Shown: piece after piece, positions 32,958-41,121 of the stretch
Position numbering within the stretch: the stretch's first letter is position 1
How the letters are laid out: each line of letters starts with the position of its first letter
From: Desulfatibacillum aliphaticivorans DSM 15576
GTDB taxonomy: Bacteria > Desulfobacterota > Desulfobacteria > Desulfobacterales > Desulfatibacillaceae
DNA length: 64,000 nt
Direction: 5' to 3'
Assembly (NCBI RefSeq): GCF_000429905.1
Contig: NZ_AUCT01000029.1
Span: 19,824 to 83,823, forward strand
The notes under the pieces: model-generated
The model's database searches: none
Seen by the model: the letters and a program-made list of their open reading frames with translations, nothing else
Told to the model about the DNA's origin: nothing
Made by a program: the position numbers and the translations under genes

Positions 32958-33336
32958 TATAGCCAATACGCCGCACAATCCTGCCTTTGACGCCAATCAC
33001 ACGCCCGGTTGGAACTTGGGTTGTTTTCCCTGAATTATAAGCCCTCTCGGCGGATGATGGGACCACCTTAACGCCGAGTTTTTTCAGAAGCTCTTTTGCA
33101 AGTTCCGGCAGGGGCTTCTCCGGAACAACAGCGCCGCTAACGCTTGATCTTTTAGAGCGGGCGTAGGCCCCGTAACCCAGACTAACCAGGACCCCCTTTT
33201 TCACAAGCCCCCTCAAAATGCGTCCGACCTGATCGTAGCCGCCAATATCCTTGAAATCATCACGCACAAAAACAGGCGTCTTACTACGCTTCACGCGGTA
33301 GGTTATCTTGCTCTCTAAGGTGTTTTTTACCGGCAC
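32923..33336 (-). CDS. DUF6088/AbiEi-type antitoxin
   Basis: 137 residues from GTG at 33336 with AAGGAGG six bases upstream; an ATG 27 bp earlier lacks such a site. The N-terminus is a winged-helix-like segment (FVRDDFKDIGGYDQVGRILRGLVKKGVLVSLGYGAYAR), and the C-terminal part (AERAYNSGKTTQVPTGRVIGVKGR, RRIGYNGRYISFE) matches DUF6088 proteins, antitoxins paired with AbiEii-like nucleotidyltransferases. In AbiE systems the antitoxin binds inverted repeats in its own promoter; a 9-bp inverted repeat lies upstream at 33410-33432. It looks intact while the partner toxin is interrupted. Confidence 0.85.
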   Translation of the reverse strand: MPVKNTLESKITYRVKRSKTPVFVRDDFKDIGGYDQVGRILRGLVKKGVLVSLGYGAYARSKRSSVSGAVVPEKPLPELAKELLKKLGVKVVPSSAERAYNSGKTTQVPTGRVIGVKGRIVRRIGYNGRYISFEKVS

Positions 33337-33672
33337 GGCCGCCTCCTTCCAAAAATACGACATCTACACTTTCAAATATACGACAGTACTAAATTGATTT
33401 CAAGCTAAAAATATATTGTATATCAATATATTATATTAAACTTGTAAACTCGTCGAAATATATTATTTCAAAAAATAAGTATGTGCTTTCTGACAGGAAA
33501 TTCCATAATTTTTGGGACATCCCAGAATAATCCACTAACCATGAACTTCGAGCAGGGAGGTCTGACTCAACAATCCAGATGGACGCCCCAAAAAAACCCA
33601 TAGAAAATTTTTCATAAATGGCAGGATTATCAAACAATCTTCACCGATAATCTGCGCGAAAAACGCCCTGAT
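33337..33672. other. 336-bp A+T-rich region upstream of the antitoxin
   Basis: Holds the antitoxin promoter/operator candidate at 33410-33432 and the right copy of the 77-bp repeat. A small leftward frame at 33431-33637 has no recognisable similarity and is not called. Confidence 0.5.
33410..33432 (-). promoter_or_regulatory. Inverted repeat, candidate antitoxin operator
   Basis: aatatattg (33410-33418), 5-bp centre, caatatatt (33424-33432), in very A+T-rich DNA 74 bp upstream of the antitoxin GTG and near TATAAT-like sequence on the leftward strand. Autoregulation is inferred from the AbiE family. Confidence 0.5.
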
Positions 33673-33704
33673 TCACGACTTGGGCGGTTTGTACCGGGGG
33701 CCGG
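33628..33704. repeat. 77-bp direct repeat, right copy
   Basis: Partner of 31843-31919; it includes the last ten codons and stop of the intact ferredoxin-like gene. Confidence 0.75.
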
Positions 33705-34884
33705 TCAATTGCTTGGGGGAAAGCTGATACAGCAGGCTTCCCGCCCCCAGGGTGAGCCTGGGCAGCAGGGATTTCTGGATGCCTTTCAGCTCCTCGATCC
33801 GCTCGGCCGCGTAGGCCAGGACGTCCTTGGAAGGCGGTTTATGACCGTAGCGCTCCTTGAGGCTGATGGCTTTGGTCTTGCCGCATTTGGGGACGCACAG
33901 GCCGCAGCCGATGCATCGGGTGTGGTCGATGACCGCCTTGTCGTCCACCAGGGAGAGGGCCTCCATGGGGCAGATTTCCACGCACTGGTTGCAGCCGATG
34001 CATTTATCCGCGTCCACGCTGGCCTCAAAATGGCTTTTGGCGATGATGGTGGGGATGTTGTATTCCTTGAGGATGCGCATGACGCCGCAGCAGCAGGTGC
34101 AGCACGAGCACACCTGCATGGGGTCTTCCAGGTTGTCCACCATGTTCACCAGGCCCGCTTCCACGGCGGCGGCTTTGGCGTCCAGGAATTCCTCCCGGGA
34201 AACCCTTCGGGCGATATTTTTGTCTATAGCCATGTCCGCCAGCCAGCCCATGGCCGAACACGCGTGCATGGCCCGTCCGCACCCCTGCCCCAGGTATTCC
34301 TGATGCGTCCGGCAGGCGCACACGTCCACCAGGGAGAAGCTCCGGTTCCGTTCCACGATTTCAGAATACCTGTCCGTGGCCAGGGGCATGACGCCCGTGG
34401 TGGACTCCAGGGATTTTTCAATGGGCACGATTCGGCCGAAGCGCAGGTCTTTTCCCTTGGCCTTGTCCTTAAAATAGAGCATGTATTCGTGGTACACGTC
34501 TTCAAACAATCTGGCGAATTCCCTGTAAAAAGGAGCATTTTCGGCATCGCTTTTGCTCCGGATCATCTGGGATTCAAATATGCCGGGCGCCAAAGGAAGG
34601 AGATTGTAAACGGGAACCCCGGCCATGGTCAGGCGCAAGATCATAAACCGGTCTCCCAGGTCCTCCAAAATGGGCCGCACCGTCTCCAAAGGCAGGTTGG
34701 CATACCGGGCCACGGTCTTGGCCGGCTTGGGCGCAAAGGACAGGGCGTTCAACACCTTCGCCTCCTGTTCGTCGAATAAAAACTTGACCAAAGCCAGCAG
34801 GGAATCGGTTACAAGCACGTTAGGAAACATGCTTTTAAAAACGAATTTCTCGGCCAGGGACCGGTATATTTTCAAGCTGCTCAT
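33673..34884 (-). CDS. Cys-rich 2x[4Fe-4S] ferredoxin-domain protein (paralogue A)
   Basis: 403 residues. The N-terminal 90 residues are winged-helix-like (EQEAKVLNALSFAPKPAKTVARYANLP). The middle has CACRTHQEYLGQGCG and a cysteine-dense CSCCTCCCG motif at about 268-276. Two [4Fe-4S] motifs follow, CIGCNQCVEICP and CIGCGLCVPKCG. The layout equals that of the protein at 36733-37821, so they are paralogues. It lies downstream of DUF362 and TetR genes on the same strand. Probably a cytoplasmic electron-transfer protein with an extra metal or heterodisulfide-like site; partner unknown. Confidence 0.8.
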   Translation of the reverse strand: MSSLKIYRSLAEKFVFKSMFPNVLVTDSLLALVKFLFDEQEAKVLNALSFAPKPAKTVARYANLPLETVRPILEDLGDRFMILRLTMAGVPVYNLLPLAPGIFESQMIRSKSDAENAPFYREFARLFEDVYHEYMLYFKDKAKGKDLRFGRIVPIEKSLESTTGVMPLATDRYSEIVERNRSFSLVDVCACRTHQEYLGQGCGRAMHACSAMGWLADMAIDKNIARRVSREEFLDAKAAAVEAGLVNMVDNLEDPMQVCSCCTCCCGVMRILKEYNIPTIIAKSHFEASVDADKCIGCNQCVEICPMEALSLVDDKAVIDHTRCIGCGLCVPKCGKTKAISLKERYGHKPPSKDVLAYAAERIEELKGIQKSLLPRLTLGAGSLLYQLSPKQLTGPRYKPPKS

Positions 34885-34893
34885 CGCAATCTC

Positions 34894-36051
34894 CTATTTA
34901 AACGAAAACAACCATTGCAGCGTCCCTTTTTTCAAGCCGATGGCGGCTTCCGGGCAAATTTCCATGCAGCAGAAGCAACGGATGCATTTTCGATAGTCAA
35001 AAACCGGCGTTTTTTTGCCCTCCCGGGGCTTGGAGATGGCTTCCGCCGGACAGGTTTTCATGCATTGATAGCATAAAACGCATTTTTCCGGGTTTGGGGC
35101 CGGTTTTTCCACCAGCCAGTTTTTTACCGTTTTGGACGTCAGGGGCCACACCACTCCGCCGTAAACGGTGTTTTTCGGCGGCGTAAACCGGCATGCCAAA
35201 TCCTGAATGCTTTCCCCCAGCACCTGGATGTCATCCGGCGAGTTGGGGCCGAAATCCCTCTTAAAGCCCTGCACCAGGGTATACGCCTTATCGGCATCCA
35301 GGCCCGCGGTCTTTACCGCAACCCAGTCCACGGCGATGGCGTCCTCTCCGGCGATGACCACGCCCCAATCCCTGGGCGAGCCCGTAGGCCCCGGCCCCTC
35401 CCCTTCCATGGAGCGCACGCCGTCTACAATATGAAAGATTCTCCTGCCGTCCCCCAATCCGTACTTCAGGCCGCCGTAAAGGTCCAGCAAATAATCGGCG
35501 AAATCCATCTGGTCGGGCACGCGCATGTGCATCCGGGATTTTTTCAAACCGGGAATCGTCCCGAACCAATGCTTTACCGCGCCGGTTACGTAGGAATAGG
35601 AATGGGTCTTGAATTTCACCAGATTCAGGATGACGTCCGCCTCAAAATAGGCGGCGGAAATATCAATGGTCCGGTACAGCTTGGCGTGCTCCCAGTGCAA
35701 GGGCCGGGTGGGGACCGGATCGGCGACTTCAATGCCCAGTTCCTCCACAATGGGGCCGTAGCCAGCCTTTTTAAGCGTATTTTCCAGGGAGAAAAAATTG
35801 GGGTTTTCAATCAAAACCGGATGGCCGCCGTAATCTTTGACGATGGACGCAACCGCCCGAAAAAACACGGGATGAGTGACCACGCATTTATCCGGATGGC
35901 TGGGCATCAACAGATTGGGCTTCAGGGCGACCCTCAAACCGCCCAATGAAGAAAGATCGAATCCGGCCGCCGTCACTCCCCTTGCGACGACATCCTTCAA
36001 GGTTTCGAAATCATACTCCTTACACCGCATCAAGGCCACTATAGTCTTCAA
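34894..36051 (-). CDS. DUF362 protein with C-terminal 2x[4Fe-4S] ferredoxin domain
   Basis: 385 residues. The DUF362 core covers about 1-300 (VALKPNLLMPSHPDKCVVTHP, VILNLVKFKTHSYSYVTGAVKH, GEDAIAVDWVAVKTAGLD). The C-terminal ferredoxin has CVLCYQCMKTCPAEAI and CIRCFCCMEICPEAAI. DUF362/ferredoxin fusions are common in strict anaerobes but their reaction is not established. The gene is nine bases upstream of paralogue A and 14 bases downstream of the TetR gene, so a single leftward operon is likely. Confidence 0.85.
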   Translation of the reverse strand: MKTIVALMRCKEYDFETLKDVVARGVTAAGFDLSSLGGLRVALKPNLLMPSHPDKCVVTHPVFFRAVASIVKDYGGHPVLIENPNFFSLENTLKKAGYGPIVEELGIEVADPVPTRPLHWEHAKLYRTIDISAAYFEADVILNLVKFKTHSYSYVTGAVKHWFGTIPGLKKSRMHMRVPDQMDFADYLLDLYGGLKYGLGDGRRIFHIVDGVRSMEGEGPGPTGSPRDWGVVIAGEDAIAVDWVAVKTAGLDADKAYTLVQGFKRDFGPNSPDDIQVLGESIQDLACRFTPPKNTVYGGVVWPLTSKTVKNWLVEKPAPNPEKCVLCYQCMKTCPAEAISKPREGKKTPVFDYRKCIRCFCCMEICPEAAIGLKKGTLQWLFSFK

Positions 36052-36065
36052 GCTGTTCTCCTTTG

Positions 36066-36704
36066 TCAGGAGGCGTCTCCCCTCCCCGTCAAAACATGGA
36101 TGGAATCATTCAACACCTGCTCAAAATCAAAACCGGACTGGACGCTTCGGGCCGAGGCCAGGGTCAGTTCCGCCACGCCGGTGATCATGCTCCAAATAAT
36201 AGGTATGGCGCGGGCGGGGTCCAGGCCGTTCAGCATGGGCGCCATTGCCGGGCGCGCCAGGATAAAATGTATCTTCTCCAGGATTCGGCCCAGCAGGGTA
36301 TTCAACTCTTCCATAAGATCGGGATTGACGTCCTTCGTCTTGTCGCCCTGCTCGTAAAAATACCCCATTGCGCTGATGTATCTTCCGCATTGCAGGTAAT
36401 AGTCCTTGTAATCATGCGCCATGGCTTTAAAAGCCTTTACCGGGTCAGGCTCCTGGATTCTTTCCTCAAAAACCGCGTCCAAGGCCGCAAGATGCCTAAG
36501 AAGAATGCTTAAAAGCAGTTCCTCCTTGTTCTTGAAATACACATAGATGGAGCCCACGGAAAGCCCTGCGGCCTTGGCCACGCTGCGAATGGCCACCCCG
36601 TCGATCCCCTTGGCCGTAAGGATTTCCTCCGCCGTGTCCGTAATGGCCTGCCTGCGATCTTCCTTTTGCGATTTGCGTAATTCCCTGAATCGTTTGACGG
36701 TCAC
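36066..36704 (-). CDS. TetR-family transcriptional regulator
   Basis: 212 residues from GTG at 36704 (GGAG ten bases upstream). The N-terminal helix-turn-helix is typical (ITDTAEEILTAKGIDGVAIRSVAKAAGLSVGSIYVYFKNKEELL). The C-terminal ligand-binding region (MAHDYKDYYLQCGRYISAMGYFYEQG) resembles FadR/YfiR-like fatty-acid-type TetRs. It lies inside the leftward operon. The tandem palindromes in the divergent promoter at 37900-37940 are its probable target, controlling both the ferredoxin operon and the LuxE/LuxC genes. An acyl-CoA or aldehyde inducer is plausible but unproven. Confidence 0.88.
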   Translation of the reverse strand: MTVKRFRELRKSQKEDRRQAITDTAEEILTAKGIDGVAIRSVAKAAGLSVGSIYVYFKNKEELLLSILLRHLAALDAVFEERIQEPDPVKAFKAMAHDYKDYYLQCGRYISAMGYFYEQGDKTKDVNPDLMEELNTLLGRILEKIHFILARPAMAPMLNGLDPARAIPIIWSMITGVAELTLASARSVQSGFDFEQVLNDSIHVLTGRGDAS

Positions 36705-36732
36705 AAAAAATCTCCAAAAATTGAAATATCCC

Positions 36733-37821
36733 CTACACCCCAAGCCCTACGATGAAATCCGGCCGGGGCGGAGGCGCTTTTTCCGCACACCGAACCATGC
36801 TAATGGCTTCCTGGGGACACACCGTAGCGCAGTTGCCGCACCCAATGCAATATTCCCCGGCGATTACGGCGGCGTCCCCGTCCAGGGAGATGGCCGCCAC
36901 CTGGCACCTGTCCAGGCACTCGCCGCATCCTATGCAAAGATCGCCGTCTATTCTGGCGGCGAAATTGGAAGGATACACCATGCGCACGCCCCGGTATTTT
37001 TTCATCTTGATCATAAAGTCGCAGCAGCATCCGCAGCAATTGCAAAGCACAATGTTGTCGCCGTCGAAATTGCTCACATTGTGCACCAGCCCGGCTTTTT
37101 CGCTGGCTTCCAAAATTTCCATGCACTCCTCCCGGGTGGCCCTGGAGGCGAAGCCGCGATCCACCACATAATCCGCCGCGCTTCCGAAATACAAACAGGT
37201 GTGGGAAGGCGCGTCCTTCACCTTGCAGGGATCTCCCGTCAACTTGGCCTGCTGCCTGCAATGACAGACTGCGGCGGCGAACGAGCTTTCGGCCTTGATA
37301 ACCTCGGCCACCCTTTCGTAAGGCTGAACCCCGGACTCCAACGGCAACTCCTGCTCAACCGTCAGGGTGCGCAGGGCCGGCTTGATCACACGGCGAGCCT
37401 TTTCCGGCATCATGAAAAGCCCTTTGACCGCTTCCTCCACCCCGTCCAGCATTTTCTTGATCAATTTTGCCTGGCGAACCTCGACTGCATCCTCCCTGCC
37501 GCGCATGAGTTGCAGCTCAATCAAGCCGGGCATGAACGGAGGCAAAGAATACTCCCGCACGCCCGAATCCTTGTCCTTGGAAAAAACCAGACCCTTATCC
37601 GCCATGGATTCCAGCATAGCCCGCAATTCCTCCGGTTCCCTCTCCATAGCTTCCGCCAAAGCCTCCACCGGATGGGAGCCCAAGGGAAAATCGGCGCCTA
37701 CTTGCGCCTCCTCCTCATTGAATATGGATTGCAGAAACCCCAGAACCTCCGGCACCAGCGGCATTCTTGTAGGATTTTTGTTCAGCCTTTCTCCCAGCCT
37801 GGTGTATACGTCCTCTTTCAT
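36733..37821 (-). CDS. Cys-rich 2x[4Fe-4S] ferredoxin-domain protein (paralogue B)
   Basis: 362 residues. N-terminal winged-helix-like region, CHCRQQAKLTGDPCKVK, a cysteine-dense CNCCGCCCD motif at about 262-270, and two [4Fe-4S] motifs CIGCGECLDRCQ and CIGCGNCATVCP. Same architecture as paralogue A, about 40 residues shorter at the C-terminus. ATG at 37821 has GGGGGAG just upstream; the longer frame to 37878 is rejected. It is the first gene of the leftward operon, directly behind the divergent promoter. Confidence 0.8.
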   Translation of the reverse strand: MKEDVYTRLGERLNKNPTRMPLVPEVLGFLQSIFNEEEAQVGADFPLGSHPVEALAEAMEREPEELRAMLESMADKGLVFSKDKDSGVREYSLPPFMPGLIELQLMRGREDAVEVRQAKLIKKMLDGVEEAVKGLFMMPEKARRVIKPALRTLTVEQELPLESGVQPYERVAEVIKAESSFAAAVCHCRQQAKLTGDPCKVKDAPSHTCLYFGSAADYVVDRGFASRATREECMEILEASEKAGLVHNVSNFDGDNIVLCNCCGCCCDFMIKMKKYRGVRMVYPSNFAARIDGDLCIGCGECLDRCQVAAISLDGDAAVIAGEYCIGCGNCATVCPQEAISMVRCAEKAPPPRPDFIVGLGV

Positions 37822-37899
37822 ACTCCCCCTTGGCGCCTGTAATGGGCTGTTGGATGATTGAAAAAAACAGCGCAACATTGGAAATCACGCAAATTTTCG

Positions 37900-37940
37900 T
37901 TGACGACATGAACTATGTTCATTATCATGGACTATGTTCA
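37900..37940 (+). promoter_or_regulatory. Promoter with tandem TetR-type operators
   Basis: TTGACG (37900-37905), 17-bp spacer, TATCAT (37923-37928). The palindrome TGAACTATGTTCA fills the spacer (37909-37921), and a near-copy, TGGACTATGTTCA, covers 37928-37940. Repressor binding here would block the rightward LuxE promoter and could also control the leftward operon. Confidence 0.65.
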
Positions 37941-37979
37941 AAAAAATATCAACCCTTTTCCCGCCCCAGGAGAACGCCT

Positions 37980-39407
37980 ATGACTGCATACCCGGATCAA
38001 GCTCTTAAGCAAGCCCAGGACGGCCTGAAAAAAATCATGGTCCAGTGGGCTGCAACCAAAACCTGCGACCAGGATAAAGCCCGCACACTCAGGGAGCAGG
38101 CGGCGGCGGCCAATTATCTCAGGTATCGGCGCAGCATCCCCTGTTTCGCCAAGGTCTGCAGCATGGCCGGCATGAATGGCGACAGCCCCGGCCTGGACCA
38201 AATCATCGAACATTGCATGATACCCGACGACATCTTCAAATCCTATCCCCAGGGCCTCTTGGACGACAGGGATTTCCAGGGCATGAACCGCTGGCTGGCC
38301 AAGGTGGGCGACATAGGCCCCTCCCAGGCTGCGGGCAAAGCCCGGAACATGGACCAGTGGCTGGATCTTCTGAAAAAAGAAGGAATCCACCTGGTTTTTT
38401 CCTCGGGCACGTCCGGGAATATGTCTTTCGTTCCCAGGGACGAAAACACCTGGCGGCATTTTTTAAAAAATTCGCTGCTATATACGCCCATGACGGCCGC
38501 GGACCAGGGGGTGATCCCCTCCTGGAAAAAGCTGGCTTTGAAACTGCTCTGCCAAAATATGGAGCCTGACGCCCTGCTGAGCCTGACCGATCGCTACGGC
38601 CGTCTGATTTTTAGGGATTTCGACGGATACTTCTGCAATTTTTCAGGCGGCGCCCAGGGCATTCAGCTTGTGGGCCAGGAACTGGCCAAGTATTGCCGCA
38701 ACGCTTTTTTTCTATATGACGCGCCTTTATCGCCCATGGCTGTGCGAGGCATCATCCGGGGGGCGACGGCTCCGGAGGAGCAGGCGGTCATCGACGCCTT
38801 TTTAAAAACCACGGTTCACGACAAAAAAGCCAATTATCATCGCATGCTAAGCGCCTTGGAAAAATCCTCCAAACGGGGGCGGAAGGCCATTATTTTTGGA
38901 ACTCCATATTTATTGCTGGAAATTTGCCAGGAGGTCAAGGCCCGTAAGCTGAATTTGCGCTTAAAAAAGGGCAGCGCCGTGTTTTTCGGGGGAGGCTGGA
39001 AATCCTTTGACGGCAACCGCATTCCCGAAGAGGAGCTTCTGGAACTCATCGGCGAAAGCCTGGGCATAGAGCGCAATTTCATCGCGGAAGGCTACTCCAT
39101 GACGGAAATCCAGGGGCTTATGCTGCGCTGCCCGGAGGGGCGCTATCACATCCCGCCTCATTTTGAAACCGTCATCCTGGATCCTGGGCTTAGGCCTTTG
39201 GGCGGAGACGACGTGACAGGGACTTTGGGAATTATCGATCCCTTCGCCGAAAGCTATCCCGGTTTTCTGATTACCGGGGACCATGTACGGCGCGTAAATG
39301 AGCCGTGCCCCTGCGGCCGGGGCGGGCCAGCCATCATTTCCATTGCAAGAAGTCCGGGAAGGGAGGTCAAAGGATGCGGGGGCATTATGGCCAAAATCAA
39401 CGCCTGA
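37980..39407 (+). CDS. LuxE-like acyl-protein synthetase (ANL-type)
   Basis: 475 residues from ATG at 37980 with CCAGGAGA upstream. FSSGTSGNMSFVPRDE is the ATP-binding loop of LuxE/PaaK-type adenylating enzymes; FGGGWKSFDGNRIPEEEL, EGYSMTEIQGL and a C-terminal PCPCGRGG are typical of LuxE. In luminous bacteria LuxE activates a fatty acid as acyl-AMP and passes it to LuxC. Here the LuxC-like gene follows 21 bp downstream, so together they could reduce fatty acids or acyl-CoA to aldehydes. No luxAB is present in the window. Confidence 0.8.
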   Translation: MTAYPDQALKQAQDGLKKIMVQWAATKTCDQDKARTLREQAAAANYLRYRRSIPCFAKVCSMAGMNGDSPGLDQIIEHCMIPDDIFKSYPQGLLDDRDFQGMNRWLAKVGDIGPSQAAGKARNMDQWLDLLKKEGIHLVFSSGTSGNMSFVPRDENTWRHFLKNSLLYTPMTAADQGVIPSWKKLALKLLCQNMEPDALLSLTDRYGRLIFRDFDGYFCNFSGGAQGIQLVGQELAKYCRNAFFLYDAPLSPMAVRGIIRGATAPEEQAVIDAFLKTTVHDKKANYHRMLSALEKSSKRGRKAIIFGTPYLLLEICQEVKARKLNLRLKKGSAVFFGGGWKSFDGNRIPEEELLELIGESLGIERNFIAEGYSMTEIQGLMLRCPEGRYHIPPHFETVILDPGLRPLGGDDVTGTLGIIDPFAESYPGFLITGDHVRRVNEPCPCGRGGPAIISIARSPGREVKGCGGIMAKINA

Positions 39408-39428
39408 TGAACGACCATGGAGGGGATC

Positions 39429-41099
39429 ATGAAAGACGACTTAAAGGAAGAAGGCTGGCGCCTTGTCGATTCGAATATGCAAGATCTTTGCGCCAAATTT
39501 GACCTGTTGCACTCCGGCGAAAACAACGTCATGCGGCTCCCATTCTTAATCAAGGGGAGCCTTCGCACGCCCGCCCGGGTAGATTTTGACGACATACTCC
39601 GGGCCTTTGATGCGGCGGAAAAAGTTGCGCCGGCAGGGGCTTTCATCAGCCATGCGCAATTGGAAAAGGCTCAGGTATTGCGGGAGCCCGTCATCAACCG
39701 CAAAACCATGCGCCCGACCGGCGCCTATCAATATTCGGTCATGCCAATTTTCTCGCCCCGGGAGGTTTTGGAAAACGACTTTTCCGCCCTGTGCGCGTTG
39801 TACAACACGCCCTTTCAGGAGATCCTGGAGCTTTTAAAAAGCCTTGGGGCCTTGTTCGCGCAGGAAAAAACCTTTCTGGACTCCCTCCGGGACCTCACGA
39901 TCCAAACGGCCCAGTTGCCGAACCAATGGCATAACCTGGGATTCGACGCCCTAAACATACTGATCGATCCTCATTCCGCGAAAGCCACGGTGGATAAGGA
40001 CCTTGGCGTATGGGGACTGGCGGGTTCACGCTTTTTGGACGGCTGGGTGGAATTGCCCGGCGCCGCGGTCCTGCCTGCTCCCGTGCATTTGATTGCAGCC
40101 CAGGCCCTGGGGGCAAAGGCCCCTGCCTGGGAAAGCCGCAAGCCGTCCATGCGGGCCATGCCCACCCGGCAACTGCACATCACGGCAGGCAACGCGCCCC
40201 AGATTCCTTTTATATCGGCTTTGCGGGCCATCCTCACCAAATCGGCGGCGGTGATCAAATCCCCATACGGGGCCACCCTGCCCGGCGCATTGTTGTCTCT
40301 GGGGCTTCCGGCGGCAGCCCCGGACCATCCCATAACAAGGCATTTGTCCATCGTATACTGGCCGGGAGGAGAGACCGCCGTGGAAGACGCCTTTTTCGCG
40401 CCCAACTCATTTGACAGGATTGTGGTGTGGGGAGCGCCTGACGCCGTGGAATCGGTCAAAAAGCGGGCCTTATTCACCAAGGTGCTCACCTTCAATCCGC
40501 GCTACGGGGTTTCCATGATCGGCCGGGAAGCCTTTGCTGAAAGCCTGGAAGACCTGGCGGCCGCGGCCGTCGCGGACTCTCTGGTCGCCAATCAAAAAGC
40601 CTGCATCGCCTCCCAGATCCACTACATAGAAGCAGACGAGGACCAAGCCAGATTATACGCCCAAGCCCTGCAAAGGACGCTGGCCGCCTTTGACCGGGCG
40701 TCCCCCAACTATGTGGACCCGTTTTTCGTCGGAGAGATCAAACGGGTCATGCGCGGCGTGCTCATTGACGGAGATTGGTTCGTGAACAGCGAGGAGGGCC
40801 GTTTTTGTTCCGGGGTCGTCCTGGTGGACAGGGAAATTCCACTCTCCGCCGTCACCATGCAACGCATGATCATTGTCCGAAGGCTGGATAGGCTGGAAAG
40901 CGCCCTGCCCTATTTGCATCCCGGCGTTTCCACGGTCAGCATGGCGCCCCTTTCCGTAAAGGAGCGGCTGCAGGATGAAATCGCCGCCCGGGGAGTCAGC
41001 AACATTGTGGATCTGGGCCATAGCGGGACCATGTTTCCGGGTATGAGCCATGACGGTATGATGGCCTTAAGCGAACTTGTGGACTGGAAAAACGGCTGA
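39429..41099 (+). CDS. LuxC-like acyl-CoA/acyl-protein reductase
   Basis: 556 residues. Aldehyde-dehydrogenase fold of the LuxC type: ITAGNAPQIPFISALRAILTKSA is the NADPH-binding side and NQKACIASQ (Cys near residue 390) the catalytic cysteine. ATG at 39429 has GGAGGGG just upstream, better than the ATG at 39417. It is larger than LuxC (about 480), mostly by an N-terminal extension. The likely reaction is acyl thioester plus NAD(P)H to fatty aldehyde, with LuxE-like as partner. The operon continues with an old yellow enzyme. Confidence 0.8.
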   Translation: MKDDLKEEGWRLVDSNMQDLCAKFDLLHSGENNVMRLPFLIKGSLRTPARVDFDDILRAFDAAEKVAPAGAFISHAQLEKAQVLREPVINRKTMRPTGAYQYSVMPIFSPREVLENDFSALCALYNTPFQEILELLKSLGALFAQEKTFLDSLRDLTIQTAQLPNQWHNLGFDALNILIDPHSAKATVDKDLGVWGLAGSRFLDGWVELPGAAVLPAPVHLIAAQALGAKAPAWESRKPSMRAMPTRQLHITAGNAPQIPFISALRAILTKSAAVIKSPYGATLPGALLSLGLPAAAPDHPITRHLSIVYWPGGETAVEDAFFAPNSFDRIVVWGAPDAVESVKKRALFTKVLTFNPRYGVSMIGREAFAESLEDLAAAAVADSLVANQKACIASQIHYIEADEDQARLYAQALQRTLAAFDRASPNYVDPFFVGEIKRVMRGVLIDGDWFVNSEEGRFCSGVVLVDREIPLSAVTMQRMIIVRRLDRLESALPYLHPGVSTVSMAPLSVKERLQDEIAARGVSNIVDLGHSGTMFPGMSHDGMMALSELVDWKNG

Positions 41100-41121
41100 A
41101 CCGCCGGAAAGGGCTCCGACC

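Noticed and set aside
33431..33637. Leftward 68-codon frame upstream of the antitoxin
   Set aside because: A+T-rich, overlaps the operator-like palindrome and the 77-bp repeat; no similarity recognised.
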